Positions 9,284 through 18,978 of a stretch of DNA of 64,000 bases are shown piece after piece; the first letter of the stretch is position 1; each line of letters opens with the position of its first letter. A program made the position numbers and the translations under genes. This stretch comes from Kroppenstedtia guangzhouensis (GTDB lineage Bacteria > Bacillota > Bacilli > Thermoactinomycetales > DSM-45169): contig NZ_BMEX01000008.1 of NCBI RefSeq assembly GCF_014637345.1, positions 1 to 64,000 on the forward strand, read 5' to 3'. The notes under the pieces were generated by a model. The model saw only the letters and a program-made list of their open reading frames with translations, ran no database searches and was not told the origin of the DNA.

Positions 9284-9312
9284 CTGACAAGCGCCTGTTT
9301 TTTCGATATAAT
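9284..9312 (+). promoter_or_regulatory. Sigma-A promoter of aroF
   Basis: CTGACA and TATAAT are separated by exactly 17 bases, with the -10 about 35 bases before the aroF start codon. This is one of the better sigma-A promoters in the window. Confidence 0.8.
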
Positions 9313-9346
9313 TAATTTTAAAAACTTCAAGAGGGGAGCTTTGAAG

Positions 9347-10438
9347 ATGGGCCACGAGCTGGATCGACTCCGGCAACAAATGGACGAGGTCAATATGAAG
9401 ATTTTGGAACTCTTAAGCCGGCGTGCCGAATTGGCACAGATGATCGGAGAGGTCAAAAAAAAGCAGGGAATCAATCGCTTTGATCCCATCCGGGAAAGGA
9501 GCATGTTGGAGAGGGTCACTGCGGTCAATCCCGGCCCCTTCGATGATGACACCATCCGTCACCTGTTTAAGCAAATTTTCAAGGCTTCCCTCGACCTGCA
9601 ACAGAAAGATCATAAGAAGGCACTTTTGGTCAGCCGGAAACAACACCCGGAAGACACAGTGGTACAGGTCGGGGAGGTTGCCGTCGGAGGAAAGTCAAAA
9701 ACAGTGGTGGCTGGTCCCTGTTCCGTGGAGTCTGAGGAGCAGGTCCGTCAGGTGGCTCGGGCTGTCCGCGACCAAGGGTTGTCCTTCCTGCGCGGGGGTG
9801 CCTTCAAACCGAGGACATCTCCTTACGATTTTCAGGGCTTGAGAGAAGAGGGACTCCGAATCCTGCGGAAAGTGGCGGATGAATTTCAGTTGAAAGTGGT
9901 CAGCGAAATCGTCAACCCCGTTGATATTGAACGGGCTGAAGACTATATCGACGTAATTCAGATCGGTGCCCGGAACATGCAAAATTTTGAATTGCTGAAG
10001 GCAGCGGGTGCCTCCCGGCTTCCCATCTTCCTCAAACGGGGCATGTCCGCGACGGTGGAAGAGTTCCTGTTTGCGGCGGAATATATCGTATCCAAGGGAA
10101 ACAGTCAGGTCATGCTTTGTGAACGAGGGATTCGAACGTATGAAAAATGGACTCGGAACACCTTGGATATATCTGCGGTTCCGTTGTTGAAACAGGAGAG
10201 TCATCTGCCTGTTTTTGTCGATATCACCCACTCCACAGGTCGGCGGGATATTCAGCTTCCAGTGGCCCGAGCGGCTCTCGCCGCCGGTGCCGACGGGATC
10301 ATGTTGGAGGTGCATCCGGACCCGGCAGTCGCCCTGTCGGATGCCAATCAACAGATCGATATCCCGCAGTTTGAAGCATTTATGGAAGAGATGCGGAAAA
10401 ACGGTGTCCATCCGGCAGCAGATCCCGTGATCGTCTAA
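9347..10438 (+). CDS. aroF: Bifunctional chorismate mutase / DAHP synthase
   Basis: This 363-residue enzyme starts aromatic amino acid synthesis by joining phosphoenolpyruvate and erythrose 4-phosphate. An N-terminal AroQ-type chorismate mutase domain (about residues 1-90, [22 protein letters not shown]) is fused to a type I-beta DAHP synthase (about 100-350) with motifs [29 protein letters not shown] and [10 protein letters not shown]. In Bacillus this fusion, named AroA(G), is feedback-regulated through the mutase domain by chorismate or prephenate. The ATG at 9347 follows AGGGGAG by eight bases. ccpA follows, as in Bacillus, with a terminator between. Confidence 0.93.
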   Translation: MGHELDRLRQQMDEVNMKILELLSRRAELAQMIGEVKKKQGINRFDPIRERSMLERVTAVNPGPFDDDTIRHLFKQIFKASLDLQQKDHKKALLVSRKQHPEDTVVQVGEVAVGGKSKTVVAGPCSVESEEQVRQVARAVRDQGLSFLRGGAFKPRTSPYDFQGLREEGLRILRKVADEFQLKVVSEIVNPVDIERAEDYIDVIQIGARNMQNFELLKAAGASRLPIFLKRGMSATVEEFLFAAEYIVSKGNSQVMLCERGIRTYEKWTRNTLDISAVPLLKQESHLPVFVDITHSTGRRDIQLPVARAALAAGADGIMLEVHPDPAVALSDANQQIDIPQFEAFMEEMRKNGVHPAADPVIV

Positions 10439-10519
10439 AGGAAAGCGGCTCTCAACCGCTCCCTTGCAAGGTGGGAAAGGGGATCGATGTGTGCCGGATC
10501 AGATATTCGCGACGAGCGC

Positions 10520-10544
10520 CCGGCTTCTGCGGCCGGTTTTTTTT
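10520..10544 (+). terminator. Rho-independent terminator after aroF
   Basis: A 5-bp GC stem (CCGGC/GCCGG) with a 7-base loop is followed by eight T, between aroF and ccpA. Confidence 0.75.
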
Positions 10545-10692
10545 ATGCAGCGGGGACAGAATATGAGGTATGGGATGGTGGAGCGGACGGCATCTGTTAT
10601 CAAATTGTCAAAGGAAGCCCCCCTTTTTTCTTTGCAGGTCCATGGCTTTTATCGTATCCTTGGAACTAACAAAACAACATTGGGTGTGAACT

Positions 10693-11730
10693 ATGGGCAG
10701 GAAAAAAGAAACCGTCACCATCTATGATGTGGCCAGGGAGGCGGGAGTTTCCATGGCCACTGTGTCCCGGGTCGTCAACGGCAATCCCAACGTCAAGCCG
10801 TTGACCCGCAAAAAAGTGCTGGAAACGATCCGGCGCATGGGATACCGACCCAACGCTGTGGCCCGGGGACTGGCCAGCAAAAGAACCACTACTGTCGGTG
10901 TCGTAATCCCGGATATATCCTATGCGTTTTTTGCGGAATTGGCCCGGGGAATCGAAGATATCGCCAATATGTATCATTACAATATCATCCTTTGCAACTC
11001 TGACCTCAAGAAGGAGAAGGAGTTGCAGTTAATTGAGGCTCTTTTTGAAAAGCAGGTGGATGGGCTTCTCTTTCTCGGTGGGGAGGTGACGGATGAGCAT
11101 CGGGAGATTTTTTCCGGTTCAGATATCCCGGTCGTATTGGCCGCCACCCGGGATGAAAAAGAGAAAAACCGTCCGTTTGTGACCATCGACCAGGTGCAGG
11201 CGGCCAAGGAGGCGACAGAGGTTCTGATCCGGGAAGGTCATCGGAGGATCGGGCTGTTGGGCGGACCGTTGACCGACCCGATCATCGGGTATCCCCGCTA
11301 TCTGGGGTATAGAGAAGCTCTGTTGGACAACGGGTTCACCTTGGAGGAAAAGTGGATTCGGTTGGGGAACTACCGTTATGATTCCGGACTGAAGGCGGCC
11401 AAGGAGTTGTTGGGGACGGAGGAGGGACCGACGGCCTTCTTCGCAGTGAATGACGAAATGGCGGCAGGGGCACTTCACGCGGCCCAGGATCTTGGCAAAC
11501 GCGTCCCGGAGGAGATTTCGGTGATCGGTTTTGACAATATTCCCTTGGCATCTCAGATTCGTCCTCTCCTGTCCACAGTGGCGGTTCCGATGTATGATAT
11601 CGGTGCGGTGGCGATGCGTCTTTTGACCAAATACATGAATGATGAACCCATCGAAAAGAACCAAGTGGTGTTGGAGTACCGTCTGGAATTGCGCGACTCC
11701 ACCCGTCTTCAAGGGGAGTTGGCTCATTGA
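10693..11730 (+). CDS. ccpA: Catabolite control protein A (LacI/GalR family)
   Basis: A 345-residue LacI-family regulator. The N-terminal helix-turn-helix (TIYDVAREAGVSMATVSRVVNG) and hinge helix (NAVARGLASKRT) match CcpA, followed by a periplasmic-binding-protein-like core. With HPr-Ser46-P, CcpA binds cre sites to repress or activate carbon genes. Gene order (aroF, ccpA, then acuC-acuB-acuA/acsA) is the Bacillus arrangement and supports orthology. Candidate cre sites occur in this window at acsA (14692) and before the sugar ABC operon (32795). Confidence 0.9.
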   Translation: MGRKKETVTIYDVAREAGVSMATVSRVVNGNPNVKPLTRKKVLETIRRMGYRPNAVARGLASKRTTTVGVVIPDISYAFFAELARGIEDIANMYHYNIILCNSDLKKEKELQLIEALFEKQVDGLLFLGGEVTDEHREIFSGSDIPVVLAATRDEKEKNRPFVTIDQVQAAKEATEVLIREGHRRIGLLGGPLTDPIIGYPRYLGYREALLDNGFTLEEKWIRLGNYRYDSGLKAAKELLGTEEGPTAFFAVNDEMAAGALHAAQDLGKRVPEEISVIGFDNIPLASQIRPLLSTVAVPMYDIGAVAMRLLTKYMNDEPIEKNQVVLEYRLELRDSTRLQGELAH

Positions 11731-11751
11731 TGGGCTCACTTCTACAGATCA

Positions 11752-11776
11752 AGCCGGACAAGTGCCGGCTTTTTTT
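11752..11776 (+). terminator. Rho-independent terminator of ccpA
   Basis: A 6-bp stem (AGCCGG/CCGGCT) with a 7-base loop is followed by a run of T, 20 bases after the ccpA stop codon. Confidence 0.85.
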
Positions 11777-11937
11777 GTTAAAGTAATTGGGTGAGATGGG
11801 TCTCGTGATTCGAAAAGAGAGGGCGACCCCGGCGAAATCGGCAGGCGGCTGGCAATCCCCATCCGATGGGGAACCGACTCCACGGAGTATGAAAATAAAA
11901 TGCCTTCATCAGATACGGAATCGGGACAGAGTTCATC

Positions 11938-13095
11938 TCACTTCAACAGCCCGGCCATCTTAAGCACTTGGTTGACGGTGCGTTCGTTTTTCTGGGTGAT
12001 CTCCTCCCGGCGGGGAATCGGTTCAAACAAGCCCTCGGGGTCGTGCAGGGTGTCGGGAAGTGTCAGTGGACTCTTCGGTTGCCACTTTTCCAGCCAGGAC
12101 CGGGGAATCTCCATTTCATTCAGGGGACGTCCAGACATCTCTGCCCACAGATAGGTCCAGGCCCGGGGAACCACCCGCCAGATATCGTAGCCGCCCCCAC
12201 CCACGGCGATCCAGCGGCCGTCACATAGTTCATGAGCCAGTTCGTGGACGACCTGGGGGATGATGCGGTAGATTCGCATGGTGGCGGACAGATGGGTCAA
12301 GGGATCGTAGCGGTGGGCATCACAACCGTTCTGGGAGAGGATGACATCAGGCTGGAAAGACCGGGCAATCCGGGGAATCACCCTTTGAAAGGCATCCAAC
12401 CAGGATTCATCCTCAGTAAAGGCATCCAGAGGAACATTGATGCAGGAGCCCAAACCGGTGTCGTGGCCCCGTTCGTATACATTTCCGGTTCCGGGGAACA
12501 AGTAGCGCCCGGTCTCATGGATGGACAGAGTGAGTACCTCAGGATCATGGTAAAAAGCCCATTGGACCCCGTCTCCATGGTGTGCATCAGTGTCAATGTA
12601 GAGAACACGTGCTTGATATTTTTTACGTATCTGGGCGATCGCGACAGCGGCATCATTATAGATGCAAAAGCCGGAGGCTTTGCCGCGCAGGGCGTGGTGC
12701 AATCCTCCGGAAAGATTGAGGGCGTGACGGGCTTGTCCACTCATCACGATTTCCGCGGCCTCGAGGGTGCCGCCTGTAACCAGGGCTGACGTTTGGTGGA
12801 TTCCGGGGAAGACGGGATTGTCCTCGGTTCCAAGACCATACTCCTCCAGTCGTTCCCGGGGGATGTCCCCCCGGTCCGCCTCTTTGACCAAACAGATGTA
12901 GTCCGGGTCGTGAACCAGGATGAGCTCCTCCTCTGTCGCCGGTCGCGGCGGGTGCAGGTGGTGATCTTCCAGCCGACCGAGAGTCCGGATCAGATCCAGG
13001 GTGGGTTTCAACCGGCGGTTGTCGAAGGGATGGTTGTCGCCGAAACGATATCTGAGCAGGTCTTCGCTGTAAATGAACCGGGCTTCGTCCTTCAC
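11938..13095 (-). CDS. acuC: AcuC, histone-deacetylase-family protein deacetylase
   Basis: A 385-residue zinc-dependent deacetylase of the class I HDAC/AcuC family. Active-site signatures are GGLHHALRGKASGFCIYND, the catalytic His pair and metal ligand in YIDTDAHHGDGVQWAF, and GCDAHRYDPLTHL. In Bacillus subtilis AcuC removes the acetyl group that AcuA places on acetyl-CoA synthetase, so the pair tunes acetate activation. I chose the GTG at 13095, after GGGAGGAGTG and one base after the acuB stop. Last gene of the acuA-acuB-acuC operon. Confidence 0.92.
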   Translation of the reverse strand: MKDEARFIYSEDLLRYRFGDNHPFDNRRLKPTLDLIRTLGRLEDHHLHPPRPATEEELILVHDPDYICLVKEADRGDIPRERLEEYGLGTEDNPVFPGIHQTSALVTGGTLEAAEIVMSGQARHALNLSGGLHHALRGKASGFCIYNDAAVAIAQIRKKYQARVLYIDTDAHHGDGVQWAFYHDPEVLTLSIHETGRYLFPGTGNVYERGHDTGLGSCINVPLDAFTEDESWLDAFQRVIPRIARSFQPDVILSQNGCDAHRYDPLTHLSATMRIYRIIPQVVHELAHELCDGRWIAVGGGGYDIWRVVPRAWTYLWAEMSGRPLNEMEIPRSWLEKWQPKSPLTLPDTLHDPEGLFEPIPRREEITQKNERTVNQVLKMAGLLK

Positions 13096-13096
13096 G

Positions 13097-13747
13097 TCAC
13101 ACTCCTCCCTCGGGGTCAGGATTGGTTCGCGGCCAGAGCACCCGGTGTCCCGCTTGTTCGATGTTGTCGATGATCTTTCCGAGATCCTTGGCTTGAACCC
13201 GGAAGACGATATTGAGATGATCTTCTTTTTGGCTTCTTTCCAGCATGACGCTGTTGATGTTGGTTCGATGTTGGCCAAATATGTCAGCCACCTCCGCCAG
13301 AATCCCGAATCGATCCTCCACCTCCACTTCCACATGTTGGCTGGGGCGATCCACTCCAAAAATCTCGATCAGCCGGCGGAGGATATCCGTTTCCGTCAGG
13401 ATGCCGACTAACTTTTCTCCCTCCAGGATCGGCAGGCATCCGATCCGATGTTCATAGAGGGCCCGGGCCGCATCTTCGAAGAAGTCGAGAGGATGGGCAG
13501 TGATCACCTGACGAATCATGACTTCGGAGACCGGTCGGTGAAGAAGGTTCCGCAGTCCTTTAGGATCGAGGCTGGAAGGAGAGGCACTGCGAAGGTCCCG
13601 GTCTGTGACCAGACCGACAAAGACGTCTCCGTCCAGGACCGGAAGGTGACGGATTTGATGGTTCTTCAGCAGGTGGATGGCATCACCGATGGAGGTGGAG
13701 GGGGTGACCGAGTGGACATTTCGGTGCATGATCTCTTCAACCAGCAT
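13097..13747 (-). CDS. acuB: AcuB, CBS-CBS-ACT domain protein
   Basis: 216 residues: two CBS motifs (about residues 1-60 and 75-130; HLPVLDGDVFVGLVTDRDLR and CLPILEGEKLVGILTETDIL) followed by an ACT domain (about 140-200, VEVEDRFGILAEVADIFGQH). AcuB is encoded with AcuA and AcuC in Bacillus; a nucleotide- or amino-acid-sensing role is suggested by the domains, but the mechanism is not established. It lies between acuA and acuC with a one-base spacing to acuC, so translation is probably coupled. Confidence 0.9.
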   Translation of the reverse strand: MLVEEIMHRNVHSVTPSTSIGDAIHLLKNHQIRHLPVLDGDVFVGLVTDRDLRSASPSSLDPKGLRNLLHRPVSEVMIRQVITAHPLDFFEDAARALYEHRIGCLPILEGEKLVGILTETDILRRLIEIFGVDRPSQHVEVEVEDRFGILAEVADIFGQHRTNINSVMLERSQKEDHLNIVFRVQAKDLGKIIDNIEQAGHRVLWPRTNPDPEGGV

Positions 13748-13767
13748 GGAGGTTCCTCCTTTTTAAG

Positions 13768-14403
13768 TCAGTACAAATACCGGTACTGAAAACGAAGTCG
13801 ATCAAACTTCTCTATGGATTCCAGCGGCACGTTTTTACCGATCCGCGCCATGAGGCAGTTGGCAGGATGGGCGGTGATCTCCGGGTCGTCGGTGGCAAAC
13901 CGCTCCAGACCTGCGCTGGACATCACCTTTTCCATCACATTTCGATATTCCCAAATGGAAAGACCGGTTCCTTTCAAATCCCAGTGCCAATAGTATTCCG
14001 TGGAGATGACGATATAGTTTTCCATGTGAGGGTCGGAAAAGGCGACCCGGAGCATGTTGCGGGCCACGTGATGCCGCCGGTAGGGAGCGGTCACTTCAAT
14101 CGCCCCCAGTTCCAGGAGATCGTGCATGTTTCCCTTGGACCAGTGTTCCAGGGGGTCGGGATAAAGAAAAGTGATATAACCGACCACTTCTGCGTCAGTT
14201 CTGGCGATAATGATTCTTCCCTCCGGCAGGCGAGAGATCCCGATGATAGCTTCCCGTTGCTCATCAGGCGGACGAAATGCGACCAGGTCGGGGTGAAAGG
14301 GATACCGCTCCAAGGTTTCGGGGGAAACAGGCCCTTCCACTGTCAGCATTCCACTGTCTGTTTTCCACAGGATTCGGTGATACTCCTTGATGTGCTCCAT
14401 CAC
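13768..14403 (-). CDS. acuA: AcuA, GNAT protein acetyltransferase acting on acetyl-CoA synthetase
   Basis: A 211-residue GNAT-fold enzyme that closely follows Bacillus AcuA, including LYPDPLEHWSKGNM, ELGAIEVTAPYRRHHVARNML (acetyl-CoA pyrophosphate loop), YYWHWDLKGTGL and the end FDRLRFQYRYLY. AcuA acetylates the active-site lysine of AcsA and switches it off. Start is GTG at 14403 or ATG at 14400; the nearest GGAGGTG is 11-14 bases upstream, slightly far. First gene of the acu operon, divergent from its target acsA. Confidence 0.92.
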   Translation of the reverse strand: MMEHIKEYHRILWKTDSGMLTVEGPVSPETLERYPFHPDLVAFRPPDEQREAIIGISRLPEGRIIIARTDAEVVGYITFLYPDPLEHWSKGNMHDLLELGAIEVTAPYRRHHVARNMLRVAFSDPHMENYIVISTEYYWHWDLKGTGLSIWEYRNVMEKVMSSAGLERFATDDPEITAHPANCLMARIGKNVPLESIEKFDRLRFQYRYLY

Positions 14404-14496
14404 AGTGTCTATGACACCTCCATCGGGTGTGATCGCCCCAAAAGGGTTGTCTGCAACCCTCGCCTGTGATGTAGGAGCCTTCCAGGGCGGATAAGA

Positions 14497-14524
14497 TTGC
14501 GAATCTTCCCATCTATGATATAAT
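14497..14524 (+). promoter_or_regulatory. Promoter of acsA, extended -10
   Basis: TTGCGA and TATAAT are 16 bases apart, with TG one base before the -10 (extended -10). It lies about 110 bases before the acsA start, in the divergent acuA-acsA region. Confidence 0.7.
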
Positions 14525-14635
14525 ATAAACCATAAAGTTGTTTTCCAATCCGTTTATTTGTGGCGTCTCTCCAACAAAAGTTGTCGTCGGGTCTCGTCTG
14601 GTGACTCCGCCCTGTAAAAAAGAGGAGGGAATGAG

Positions 14636-16357
14636 TTGAAACAAGGGGAAATGATCCCGGCCATGACGGAAGGGAACAATCTGACATCCTATGAAAACGC
14701 TTATAATGACTTTGACTGGAAAGAAGTGGAGAAATCCTTCTCCTGGTTTGACACCGGTAAAGTGAATGCGGCGTTTGAGGCGATTGACCGCCATGCAGAA
14801 AGCGAGCGTGGGGACAAGGTTGCCCTCATCTACAGCGATGCCAAGCGGGAAGAGAAGTATACTTTCCGGGAGATGAAAGAGCAGTCCAACCGCTTCGGAA
14901 ACGTCCTGCGCAAGCTGGGCATCCAAAAGGGAGACCGTGTCTTCATCTTCATGCCCCGCAGTCCGGAGTTGTACTTCAGTTTTCTGGGGATCGTGAAAGT
15001 GGGTGCCATTGTGGGTCCCCTCTTTGAAGCTTTCATGGAAGCGGCGGTCAAGGATCGTCTCGAAAACAGCGATGCCACCGCTCTGGTGACGACCCCGGAA
15101 CTGTTGAAGCGTGTCCCGGTGCAGGAAATCTCAAGCCTGAAGCATGTGATCCTCGTCGGAGCCGATGAAGGGGATCTGAAAGAAGGGTTTTACAGCTTTG
15201 AAAAGGAAATGGCGGAAGCTTCCCCTGAACTGGAGATCGAATGGATGGACCGGGAGGACGGGATGCTCCTGCACTACACATCCGGTTCCACCGGCAAGCC
15301 GAAAGGGGTTCTCCATGTTCACAACGCGATGATTCATCATTACCAGACCGGGAAATGGATCCTCGACTTGAAGGAAGACGATATTTATTGGTGCACCGCA
15401 GACCCGGGGTGGGTGACGGGAACAGCTTACGGGATTTTTGCCCCCTGGCTCAACGGAGTGACCAATGTGATCCGCGGCGGACGATTCAGTCCGGAGGATT
15501 GGTATAAAACCCTGGAAACCCATGGTGTGACTGTCTGGTACAGCGCCCCCACCGCCTTCCGGATGCTGATGGGAGCTGGAGCCGATGTGGTACGGAAATT
15601 TGATCTGTCCAAGGTTCGTCATATCCTTAGCGTGGGGGAACCCCTCAATCCGGAAGTGGTTCGCTGGGGGTTGAAAACCTACGAACGCCGGATTCATGAT
15701 AACTGGTGGATGACTGAGACCGGCGGCATCCTGATCTCCAATTATCCCGCCATGGCGATCAAACCGGGTTCCATGGGCAAACCCTTCCCGGGGATTGAAG
15801 CGGGGATCATCGATGATGAGGGAAATGAGTTACCCCCGAATCAGATGGGCAATCTGGCCATTAAAACGCCGTGGCCGGCAATGATGAGGAAAATTTGGAA
15901 AAATGAGCCCAAATATCAGGAATACTTCCGGATACCGGGTTGGTACATTTCCGGGGACTCGGCCTACCGGGATGAAGACGGATATTTCTGGTTCCAAGGC
16001 CGGATTGACGATGTGATCAACACCTCCGGCGAACGGGTCGGCCCCTTTGAAGTGGAGAGCAAGCTGGTGGAGCACCCGGCGGTGGCGGAGGCCGGGGTCA
16101 TCGGTAAACCGGATCCGGTCCGGGGCGAGATCATTAAAGCTTTCATCGCCCTTCGTGCAGGTTATGAACCTTCCGAAGAATTAAAGGAAGAGATTCGTGC
16201 TTTCGTCAAGAAAGGATTGGCGGCCCATGCTGCCCCCCGGGAAATCGAATTCAAAGACAAACTTCCCAAAACCCGCTCCGGTAAGATCATGCGCCGGGTG
16301 CTGAAAGCCTGGGAACTGGATCTTCCCACCGGCGACTTGTCCACAATGGAAGACTGA
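14636..16357 (+). CDS. acsA: Acetyl-CoA synthetase (AMP-forming)
   Basis: 573 residues, the usual length of Bacillus AcsA. It converts acetate, ATP and CoA to acetyl-CoA. Visible adenylation motifs are YTSGSTGKPKGVLH (A3, nucleotide binding), WWMTETGG, YISGDSAYRDEDGYFWFQGRIDD (A7-A8 hinge) and the catalytic-lysine motif PKTRSGKIMRR (A10), the lysine acetylated by AcuA and deacetylated by AcuC. TTG start after GAGGAGGG. Transcription is divergent from acuABC, and a cre-like sequence lies in the early coding region, consistent with CcpA repression known in Bacillus. Confidence 0.95.
   Translation: MKQGEMIPAMTEGNNLTSYENAYNDFDWKEVEKSFSWFDTGKVNAAFEAIDRHAESERGDKVALIYSDAKREEKYTFREMKEQSNRFGNVLRKLGIQKGDRVFIFMPRSPELYFSFLGIVKVGAIVGPLFEAFMEAAVKDRLENSDATALVTTPELLKRVPVQEISSLKHVILVGADEGDLKEGFYSFEKEMAEASPELEIEWMDREDGMLLHYTSGSTGKPKGVLHVHNAMIHHYQTGKWILDLKEDDIYWCTADPGWVTGTAYGIFAPWLNGVTNVIRGGRFSPEDWYKTLETHGVTVWYSAPTAFRMLMGAGADVVRKFDLSKVRHILSVGEPLNPEVVRWGLKTYERRIHDNWWMTETGGILISNYPAMAIKPGSMGKPFPGIEAGIIDDEGNELPPNQMGNLAIKTPWPAMMRKIWKNEPKYQEYFRIPGWYISGDSAYRDEDGYFWFQGRIDDVINTSGERVGPFEVESKLVEHPAVAEAGVIGKPDPVRGEIIKAFIALRAGYEPSEELKEEIRAFVKKGLAAHAAPREIEFKDKLPKTRSGKIMRRVLKAWELDLPTGDLSTMED
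14692..14705 (+). promoter_or_regulatory. Candidate cre site in the 5' part of acsA
   Basis: TGAAAACGCTTATA fits the CcpA box (TGNAARCGNWWNCW type) except for one of the last positions. It lies inside acsA about 57 bases after the start codon; intragenic roadblock cre sites are known for acsA-type genes. Part of the match could be chance. Confidence 0.5.
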
Positions 16358-16372
16358 AAAGAACGGAGATCA

Positions 16373-16402
16373 CAGCGCGACTTGAAGTCGCGCTGTATTT
16401 AT
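16373..16402 (+). terminator. Rho-independent terminator of acsA
   Basis: A perfect 10-bp stem (CAGCGCGACT/AGTCGCGCTG) with a 3-base loop is followed by TATTTATTT, 15 bases after acsA. Confidence 0.88.
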
Positions 16403-16479
16403 TTGGTCAGTCTCTTTTTGCTATCCAACGTTTGAATGATCATTTACATCCAATATAGTAATTTTTTTCCTTGAAACTA

Positions 16480-16509
16480 TTGACAATCTTCTGTTACCAA
16501 ATCTATAAT
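16480..16509 (+). promoter_or_regulatory. Consensus promoter in front of the decayed biosynthetic cluster
   Basis: TTGACA and TATAAT, both perfect hexamers, are 18 bases apart. The -10 lies only 27 bases before the TTG at 16536 of the truncated radical-SAM gene, so a deletion appears to have brought the promoter next to the gene's interior. Confidence 0.75.
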
Positions 16510-16535
16510 GGTGGGAAGAGTCCCTTTACAAATTA

Positions 16536-18978
16536 TTGGATAATTTACAAAACAACCGATCTTTGGATGACACGCCAAACCTGGTATACAGAGCAGGAGA
16601 CAAATTGATTCACACACCTGCCAAATCCATCGACATCGACACGATTCCCACTCCTGACTTTGATGGATTGCCCTTAGGAAAGTATTTTAGTCCAGAGACG
16701 ATATTACCGCTGTATACCTCCCGCAGCTGTCCCTATCAATGTGCTTTCTGCACTATACCCTATGCCAGCAGCAAATTCAGAGCGAGAGACCCGCAGAAAG
16801 TGGTTGATGACCTGGAAAATTTAAAACGAAAATATAATGTTAGAATGTTCACCTTTGTAGATGAAACGTTGATCATACCCAGTTTGAATAAAATCACAAG
16901 AGAAATCGTCAATCGAAAACTGGACGTGAACTGGTACGGCGAAACCAGATTTGATAGAAGGATCGACCGGCAACTGGCCCGGCAGATGTTTGAATCCGGT
17001 TGCAGAAAGTTGCAATTCGGATTGGAATCTTATAATCAACGGGTTTTGGATTTGATGAAAAAAGGAACCAAGGTTAAATACATTTTACCTAATATCAAAA
17101 GTTGTTTGTCGGAAGGGATCGCGGTTCATCTGTTTACCTTTCTGGGATTTCCCGGCGAAACCGAGGAAGAAGCAAAGAACACCTGTGAATTTTCAAAATA
17201 CGTTATTCGCTTGTCCGAGGAAGAATACGGCAATCCCTATTCAACAGTGGGAATGGGGGCTTTCGGGCTTGAGGTTTACTCCGATGTTTATTATCATCCC
17301 GACCGATATGGTGTAACCTTCAAGGATGATATCCGGCACTTGATGGGTGACGAAATATTCGAAATCAAATATACGGTGAAGTCTGGTTTGTCCCAAGAGG
17401 AAGCGGAAGATCTCGTCAATCAATTTCATAACAAGGCGATTCTTCGGGAAGTACATGAAAGGGCCGGTCGTATCAGGTGGACAACCTTGGCTGAAAAAGA
17501 GACCAACGAAGAAGAAGCGTTTTTATTATATTGTCTCGCGAATCAAGCAAAAACGGAATCGCGGCCCATTCCGACAGAGCCGCCTGAACATCCCGGATAC
17601 CTTCTTCCGGGGACTTACCGACGCAGCGCCAATCTGTCCCCCAACGTCGTGGTAAGGGAGTTTTTAAGAGATTTTCTGAGAAGTGGGGAACAACCGGGTC
17701 CGGTGATCAGCTTCTACGACAAGGCTCGGGATCTTGTGGTCAATTTACCTGTTGAAGAAGGGGCAACGATTTCCGCTTGGCTGGATGAAAATACATTTCC
17801 TGAGAAATTGAGTGACAAGTATCGGGGGATTTGCAACCGGTTGCTTCGATCCGGCTTGATACAAATTTTCGGTGAAGGGATAGTGAAGTCTCTTCTCGAT
17901 CTATCGAGGGAAAAAGAAGATGTTTTCCTCATCGCCAATCCGGATTTTCAGTTTTTCCGTAGGGACAATGGACAATTTGTTTTATTTAACGAAGTCACTC
18001 AAGAGATATTAACAGTAAATACCATCGCGGCTTTCTTTTTCAGTCTTTTTAGGCAGGAACTGGAGGAGTCTCCTCCCTTTGTCCTGGGTTTTTCGTGCAC
18101 TGCCCAGCAGGTTTTCAATGCAGCATACCTTGCCCGGTTCGCCAAGCGGTACGTACCTGAATTGACTGTGGTTTTGGGCGGTCCTGCCATGATGGGTAGA
18201 ACTGCTCATCGGTATCTGGAACTATTTCCTGAGGTTGATGTGGTAGTTTGGGGCGATGGGGAAGAAGCTCTCTTGGCCATTGTCAACTCTTTGTATAAGT
18301 ACGGACGGATTCCATCCTTACCAGGGGTTTTTCACAGAGGCGAACATCAGGTGATGACGGTTCCGACCAAGTCACCGGAACTGAACGATGTGGATCCGCC
18401 TGATTATGATGAAATCCAGGAGGAGATCATTAATCGCTCCTACCCTTTAACCACATGGATTAGCAGGGGTTGTTCATGGGGCAAGTGCTCTTTTTGTTCC
18501 ATACCGGAATATCAAAGAAATTATTTTACACGTTCTGCTGAGCGTGTTTATCAAGAAATTGCTTATTTACATGAAAAATACGGGATGAACCGATTTATAT
18601 TTGGGGATTGGGAAGTCAACGGAAGCCCCCGCACGTTGAAGGATTTGTGTCAGTTGATTATTCAAGGTGAACGCGATTTTGAATTTTGGGGAGAAGTGAA
18701 TGCCCGTAAGATGACGAAAGATTTGATGGCGCTGATGAAGCAAGCGGGTTTTGTCAGCGTGCAAGTCGGATTGGAAGCATTTTCGAATTCATTGTTGCGC
18801 AAAATGAACAAGCCGACTACAAAATTGGAGAATATTAAATGTCTGATTTACGCCCATGAGACGGGTATGGAGATGTTCTCCAATATTCTTTACAATTTTC
18901 CCTTTGAAAGAAGAAAGGGAGATTATGGAGAACGAAAGGGTCTTACATGCCATCAGCCACCTTATAAAGCCTCCGGTA
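16536..18978 (+). pseudogene. Truncated double B12-binding/radical-SAM protein
   Basis: About 815 residues remain. A first radical-SAM core (SRSCPYQCAFC at about residues 63-73, CxxxCxxC; LFTFLGFPGET) begins without the B12-binding half expected before it: the frame opens at a stop at 16506 and enters mid-domain (LVYRAGDK...PTPDFDGLPLGKYF). A middle region carries a PqqD/RRE-like stretch, then a B12-binding domain (VVLGGPAMMG, VDVVVWGDGEEALL) and a second radical-SAM core (SRGCSWGKCSFC, close to RiPP-maturation C-methyltransferases). Near 18907-18909 one extra A shifts the frame, and beyond about 18978 the text seems to become a PLP enzyme, a deletion junction. Product class and junction are inferences. 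Confidence 0.6.

Noticed and set aside
12378-12740. Reading frame overlapping acuC
   Set aside because: acuC is unambiguous in its own frame with catalytic motifs, so this is a shadow.
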